From assembly GCF_025567345.1 (NCBI RefSeq), contig NZ_JAOQJS010000001.1, positions 434,001 to 498,000 of the forward strand: 64,000 nt of DNA, written 5' to 3'. The notes under the pieces are model-generated. The model ran no database searches and had not been told where the DNA came from. It saw nothing but the letters and a program-made list of their open reading frames with translations. This document shows, one piece after another, positions 60,744 to 64,000 of this stretch; position 1 is the stretch's first letter, and each line of letters starts with the position of its first letter. Source of the stretch: Coprococcus ammoniilyticus. GTDB lineage: Bacteria > Bacillota > Clostridia > Lachnospirales > Lachnospiraceae. The position numbers and the translations under genes are program-made.

Positions 60744-61832
60744 ATGAGTAGAAAAATGAAACAGATCATGTTAGCAGTAATTTTAATGGTGATGATGTGT
60801 GCAGTAAGTCCTGCACGAAAGGTATCCGCAGAGGTGTTAAACAGTCCACAGCAGATCGTATGGGGACAGAGTTACAGTGGCGAGCTGGAGGATGCACAGA
60901 ATACATATGAGTATACATTTACGATGAAGAAATCCGGTACATTTTCTCTTGCGATTGCGACGGAGGAAATTGGAAAGACCCACACCGGGCTTAATTATAT
61001 AAAAGTCAGCGATATGTATGATAATGAGATCTATACAGCATCAGTCAGTGAAGGAAATGGCAGCTATAAGGCAGAATTATTAGCAGGTGATTATAAATTA
61101 TCACTGTGTGCAGGTTTTTATACCGGCTGCAAGTTTACATTTACCGCATCATACAAGGCATCCGGCGAGACACGTTCCGAGGCATGGCTGTCACAGAACG
61201 ATGAGAAAACGATGGCATTTACCTATAAGGCAGGTACGACCTATAAAGGACAGTTTGCATTTAACGAGACAACAGATATCTATAAGATGAAGATGACAAA
61301 GAACCAGTACATGAACATTCAGATCAACAGCAAGATCAAGGAAATGAATGTTGTGATCGAGAATACGAATGGTGACATTCACTATATTCAGACGGGTGTT
61401 ACACCGGGAACCAGAAAATACACATTTTTCCTGCCAAAGGGAACCTACTACATCACGATGACCAAAGGCTGGCCATATAGTGTTGATCCAAATTATGCCG
61501 GAATGTATACATTTAAGACGACATTTACAGATGTTCCGAAGACCACTGTAAGCAAGGTAAAGAATCTTTCATCCGGAAAATTAAAAGTAACATGGAAGTG
61601 CAAGAGCAAGGCGACCGGATATCAGATCCAGATCGCAACGGATAAGAAATTCAAGAAAAATAAGAAGGTATATGATGCACCATTTAAGAATTACAATAAC
61701 TGTACATTCTGGGATCTGAAAAAAGGCAAGACTTATTATGTCCGTGTCCGTTCTTATGTAAAGGCAGGTTTCCGCGAGAAGAAATGTTATTCTGCATGGG
61801 GCAAATATAAGACTGTAAAGATAAAGAAATAG
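60744..61832 (+). CDS. Secreted beta-sandwich protein, paralogue 2 of module
   Basis: 362 residues. Signal peptide at 1-32 (MLAVILMVMMCAVSPARKVSA). Same architecture as paralogue 1: beta domain 1 (WGQSYSGELEDA.. to AGDYKLSLCAGFYTGCKFTF), beta domain 2 (TDIYKMKMTKNQYMNIQINSK.. to PKGTYYITM), and a fibronectin-III-like end (KVTWKCKSKATGYQIQI.., GKTYYVRVRSYVKAG, SAWGKYKTVKIKK). In frame and full length. No sorting motif is seen. Its role as an output or an extracellular partner of the tethered sigma factor is an inference from context. Confidence 0.8.
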   Translation: MSRKMKQIMLAVILMVMMCAVSPARKVSAEVLNSPQQIVWGQSYSGELEDAQNTYEYTFTMKKSGTFSLAIATEEIGKTHTGLNYIKVSDMYDNEIYTASVSEGNGSYKAELLAGDYKLSLCAGFYTGCKFTFTASYKASGETRSEAWLSQNDEKTMAFTYKAGTTYKGQFAFNETTDIYKMKMTKNQYMNIQINSKIKEMNVVIENTNGDIHYIQTGVTPGTRKYTFFLPKGTYYITMTKGWPYSVDPNYAGMYTFKTTFTDVPKTTVSKVKNLSSGKLKVTWKCKSKATGYQIQIATDKKFKKNKKVYDAPFKNYNNCTFWDLKKGKTYYVRVRSYVKAGFREKKCYSAWGKYKTVKIKK

Positions 61833-61873
61833 AATATAATGTTATCCTGATTTTGTGGTATGCTATAATAAAG

Positions 61874-61925
61874 AAAAAAATATCCAAAAACTTAAAACTT
61901 TTTACCCACCTGATCTGTCCAATAA
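61874..61925 (+). promoter_or_regulatory. Shared promoter motif P3 (ECF-like)
   Basis: A-tract, AAACTTTTT at 61895-61903 and GTCCAATAA from 61917, AAAC-to-GTC distance 22 bases. It aligns with P1 and P2 and precedes the small protein and sigma copy 2, so the second sigma gene may be self-controlled. Confidence 0.6.
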
Positions 61926-61941
61926 ACAGGAGGTGAGATAT

Positions 61942-62070
61942 ATGGATGTGTGGAAGGCAGTGCGCGCGTTTGTTGCATTGTTAAGAAAAGAACGAAAGGA
62001 GCTGCCGGACGATCCGGAACGCAAGAAAGAATTATTTGATCGAATCGAGCATGACAGGCAGTCCAGATAA
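61942..62070 (+). CDS. 42-residue charged small protein
   Basis: ATG 61942 with an excellent ribosome site (AGGAGGTGAG, 61928-61937). The product MDVWKAVRAFVALLRKERKE.. ends in a basic/acidic helix (PERKKELFDRIEHDRQSR). It is predicted to be one helix, with a hydrophobic N-terminal half. I know no family. It lies 65 bases before sigma copy 2, just after P3, so it may be a small regulator or chaperone of that sigma factor. It is missing next to sigma copy 1. Confidence 0.6.
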   Translation: MDVWKAVRAFVALLRKERKELPDDPERKKELFDRIEHDRQSR

Positions 62071-62135
62071 ATAAAGGTATAAAGATAATATATAAATTAC
62101 AGAAATAAGATAAAAAGCAGGAGGAGCAGGATAAC

Positions 62136-64000
62136 ATGAAGTGCAGAACATGTGGAAATGATTTACAGGGGAATGAATACAACTGTCCGTTTTGCGGAAG
62201 CTGTGTGGATTATACACAGGCAGTGGAACAGGCAAAGGCAGGGCGTGAAGAAGGATTTACGTTCTTATATGAGAATACATATCGGAATAAACTCTACATT
62301 GCAATGAAGTATATGAAGAATGAGCAGGATGCAATGGATGTCCTTCAGGATGCATATATAAAGGCATTTGCCAGATTAGATAGTTTGCAGGATGCAAATG
62401 TATTTCCGGGATGGATGAGTACGATCGTGGCAAATACTGCGATCAATGCACTTCAGAAGAAAAAGGCAATCTTGTTTTCTGATCTGCAGAATGAAAATGA
62501 TGAAGGGGATGTCTTTGAGTATACTCTGGAAGATGAAAACATGAGCACACAGCCGGAGATGGCATGTACCGTGCAGGAGACACAGGATATGGTGCGGGAG
62601 CTGATCGATTCCCTGTCGAATGAACAGAGAATCTGTGTGCTTATGTTCCATCTGGAGGGTTACAGTATCAAGGATATTGCCACAGTATTGAACTGTTCCG
62701 AGAACACCGTAAAGTCCAGACTGAATTATGGACGTAAGAATATCAAGGCAAAGGCAGAGGAGCTTCAGAAGAAAGGCTACAAGCTTTACAGCTACACACC
62801 GATGTGTCTTCTTGTATATCTGCTTATGGCAGAACGTGGAAATATGATCGTTACGCATGTATTTGAGCAGATGGCAGGCATTGGTGGAAATGTTGCAGCC
62901 GGCATCATTCATGGTGGTGCTATGCAGATGGCAGGCAATGTTACAGGCGGGGCTGCACAGGTAGCAGGAGGAGCTGCACAGGCAGGAGCCACAGGACAGG
63001 CAGCAGGAGGAGTCACTCAGGCAGGAGCCACAGGATCAGCAACAGGAGGGGTCACTCAGGCAGGAGCTGCAGGATCGACTGCTGGTGCAGTAGAAGGCGG
63101 AAAGGCTATCGCAGCTACAGTTGGAAAGCAGGCATTTATAAAAACGGTAACAGGCAAGATCGTGATCGCAGCCGCTTCCGTTGCCCTGGTAGGAGGTGCG
63201 GTCGGAGCAGGATTTGCATATAAGCACTCACAGGATAAGAAGAAAGATCAGAATGCAACAACAGAAGTCACTTCGGAAGCAAGTGATGATACTGTTACAA
63301 CAGAGGTGACAACAAAGGCAGAGGTAACCACTGAAGTTACAACGGAAGAACCAACAGAGGTAACGACAGAGGCAGCCATTGATGAAAGTCTTTATAAAGC
63401 AGCATACAAAGAGGTACTTGAATCCTATAAGACACAGATCGACAATTATTACTGGCAGTATGAATATGATTATTCCACAAAGACTGCAAAAGAGGAACAG
63501 ACACCGATCGTATTTGCCGATGTTACAGGTGATGGTGTGCCGGAGATGATCTTGGTAAGATCGGAACAGAACGAAGCTTCAATTGCGCAGATGGATATAT
63601 ATAGCTTTGACGGAACAAATGCAAAAAGAATCTTTGGAACGGATATGGAAGAATATGGTGGCTGGGATATAAATGCCGCTTCCGGAACCAGTTATTACCT
63701 GTTTACGACTAAGAAGGGAACCTTATATGCATATAGTGGAATCGGAGATGAGGGATATACGGATCAGTATATCAAATTTGCATTAGATGATTCCGGTATG
63801 CTTCAGAAAGCAACAACCTGGGCAAGAAAAGAAGGACCAAATGAGGATTATTCGGCAACGGTTGTTTCATGTACCAAGAATGGATCTGAGATATCAGAGG
63901 ATAAGTATGATACGCAGGTAAAGAAATTACAGAAGAATTTTGATACCTTGTTAATGTATAATGGCCAGGGCAAGGATAAAGCCAAGGAGGTTCTTGGTAC
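62136..64000 (+). CDS. Zinc-ribbon, membrane-tethered sigma-70/ECF factor, copy 2 (3' end outside window)
   Basis: At least 621 residues, GGAGGAG upstream of ATG 62136; the frame runs off the window edge. Zinc ribbon cysteines C3, C6, C17 and C20 match copy 1 (CRTCG..CPFCG), as do sigma regions 2 and 4 (NKLYIAMKYMKNEQDAMDVL.., EQRICVLMFHLEGYSIKDIA.., CSENTVKSRLNYGRK). A Gly/Ala repeat linker (GAAQ/GGVTQAGATG units) is longer than in copy 1. A membrane segment at about 340-362 is followed by a Thr/Glu-rich stalk (VTTEVTTE-type repeats), a strong sign that this side is outside the cell, and then a DVTGDGVPEMILV motif as in copy 1. A 65-base stretch (62710-62774) is identical to 57537-57601. Confidence 0.85.
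   Translation, partial: MKCRTCGNDLQGNEYNCPFCGSCVDYTQAVEQAKAGREEGFTFLYENTYRNKLYIAMKYMKNEQDAMDVLQDAYIKAFARLDSLQDANVFPGWMSTIVANTAINALQKKKAILFSDLQNENDEGDVFEYTLEDENMSTQPEMACTVQETQDMVRELIDSLSNEQRICVLMFHLEGYSIKDIATVLNCSENTVKSRLNYGRKNIKAKAEELQKKGYKLYSYTPMCLLVYLLMAERGNMIVTHVFEQMAGIGGNVAAGIIHGGAMQMAGNVTGGAAQVAGGAAQAGATGQAAGGVTQAGATGSATGGVTQAGAAGSTAGAVEGGKAIAATVGKQAFIKTVTGKIVIAAASVALVGGAVGAGFAYKHSQDKKKDQNATTEVTSEASDDTVTTEVTTKAEVTTEVTTEEPTEVTTEAAIDESLYKAAYKEVLESYKTQIDNYYWQYEYDYSTKTAKEEQTPIVFADVTGDGVPEMILVRSEQNEASIAQMDIYSFDGTNAKRIFGTDMEEYGGWDINAASGTSYYLFTTKKGTLYAYSGIGDEGYTDQYIKFALDDSGMLQKATTWARKEGPNEDYSATVVSCTKNGSEISEDKYDTQVKKLQKNFDTLLMYNGQGKDKAKEVLG

Overview
The window reads as chromosomal DNA of a spore-forming, strictly fermentative Firmicute, most likely a member of the Lachnospiraceae. 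The grounds are moderate GC, GGAGG-type ribosome sites, spore genes (a GerA receptor, a SpoIIR-like protein, a PdaA-type deacetylase), the Clostridia-type large SRP RNA, the non-mevalonate genes ispE and ispD-like, gdpP-rplI-dnaB in order, and several surface-protein types common in gut Clostridia. The species cannot be fixed from the sequence alone.

Layout. 1-4.1 kb: the end of an alanine/sodium symporter, a GIY-YIG protein, a flavin reductase, ispE and a GntR regulator. 4.2-9.8 kb: a self-contained PadR-controlled operon with two tandem HAAS-like membrane proteins, a beta-propeller-like protein and an ABC exporter. 9.9-10.9 kb: a Gfo/Idh/MocA oxidoreductase. 11.4-15.6 kb: a germination/sporulation operon with GerAA, a GerAB-GerAC fusion and a SpoIIR-like protein. 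15.7-17.9 kb: ddl, a DUF1934 protein and a methyltransferase. 18.1-21.9 kb (minus strand): malQ, plsC, a membrane-anchored protein and a CPBP protease. 22.1-24.1 kb: a DUF4143 ATPase flanked by two copies of a putative small-RNA unit. 24.2-33.7 kb: housekeeping genes (aminotransferase, maf, pncB, degV, tatD, rsmA, tadA). 33.75-34.03 kb: SRP RNA. 34.2-47.8 kb: HD protein, murG, TSCPD protein, pdaA-like, pgi, a CDP-glycerol transferase, an IspD/TarI protein, gdpP, rplI, dnaB and fabV. 48-64 kb: an accessory surface and regulation region with a LuxR regulator, a 1912-residue secreted repeat protein, and two copies of a module made of a secreted beta-sandwich protein and a membrane-tethered sigma factor.

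Two things stand out. First, 55.4-64 kb looks like a duplicated signalling system. Two sigma-70/ECF-type factors each carry an N-terminal zinc ribbon and, after the sigma domains, a transmembrane segment and an extracellular domain. They are interleaved with two paralogous secreted proteins. Three matching promoter-like sequences (AAAC-T-rich, 21-22 bases, GTC) precede the secreted-protein units and the second sigma unit, as expected for a self-controlled regulon. Second, four long imperfect palindromes (about 175-290 bp) sit in intergenic spaces. They have two kinds of conserved core, each found twice, while the outer arms differ at every site; one holds a perfect 60-bp inverted repeat.

Other notable structure: a 152-bp direct repeat around the first DUF4143 ATPase, ending in a hairpin whose copy-to-copy changes all keep base pairing, and five exact-period 23-bp repeats in the promoter of the second DUF4143 ATPase. 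All functional statements are from sequence recognition by eye; no database search was run.
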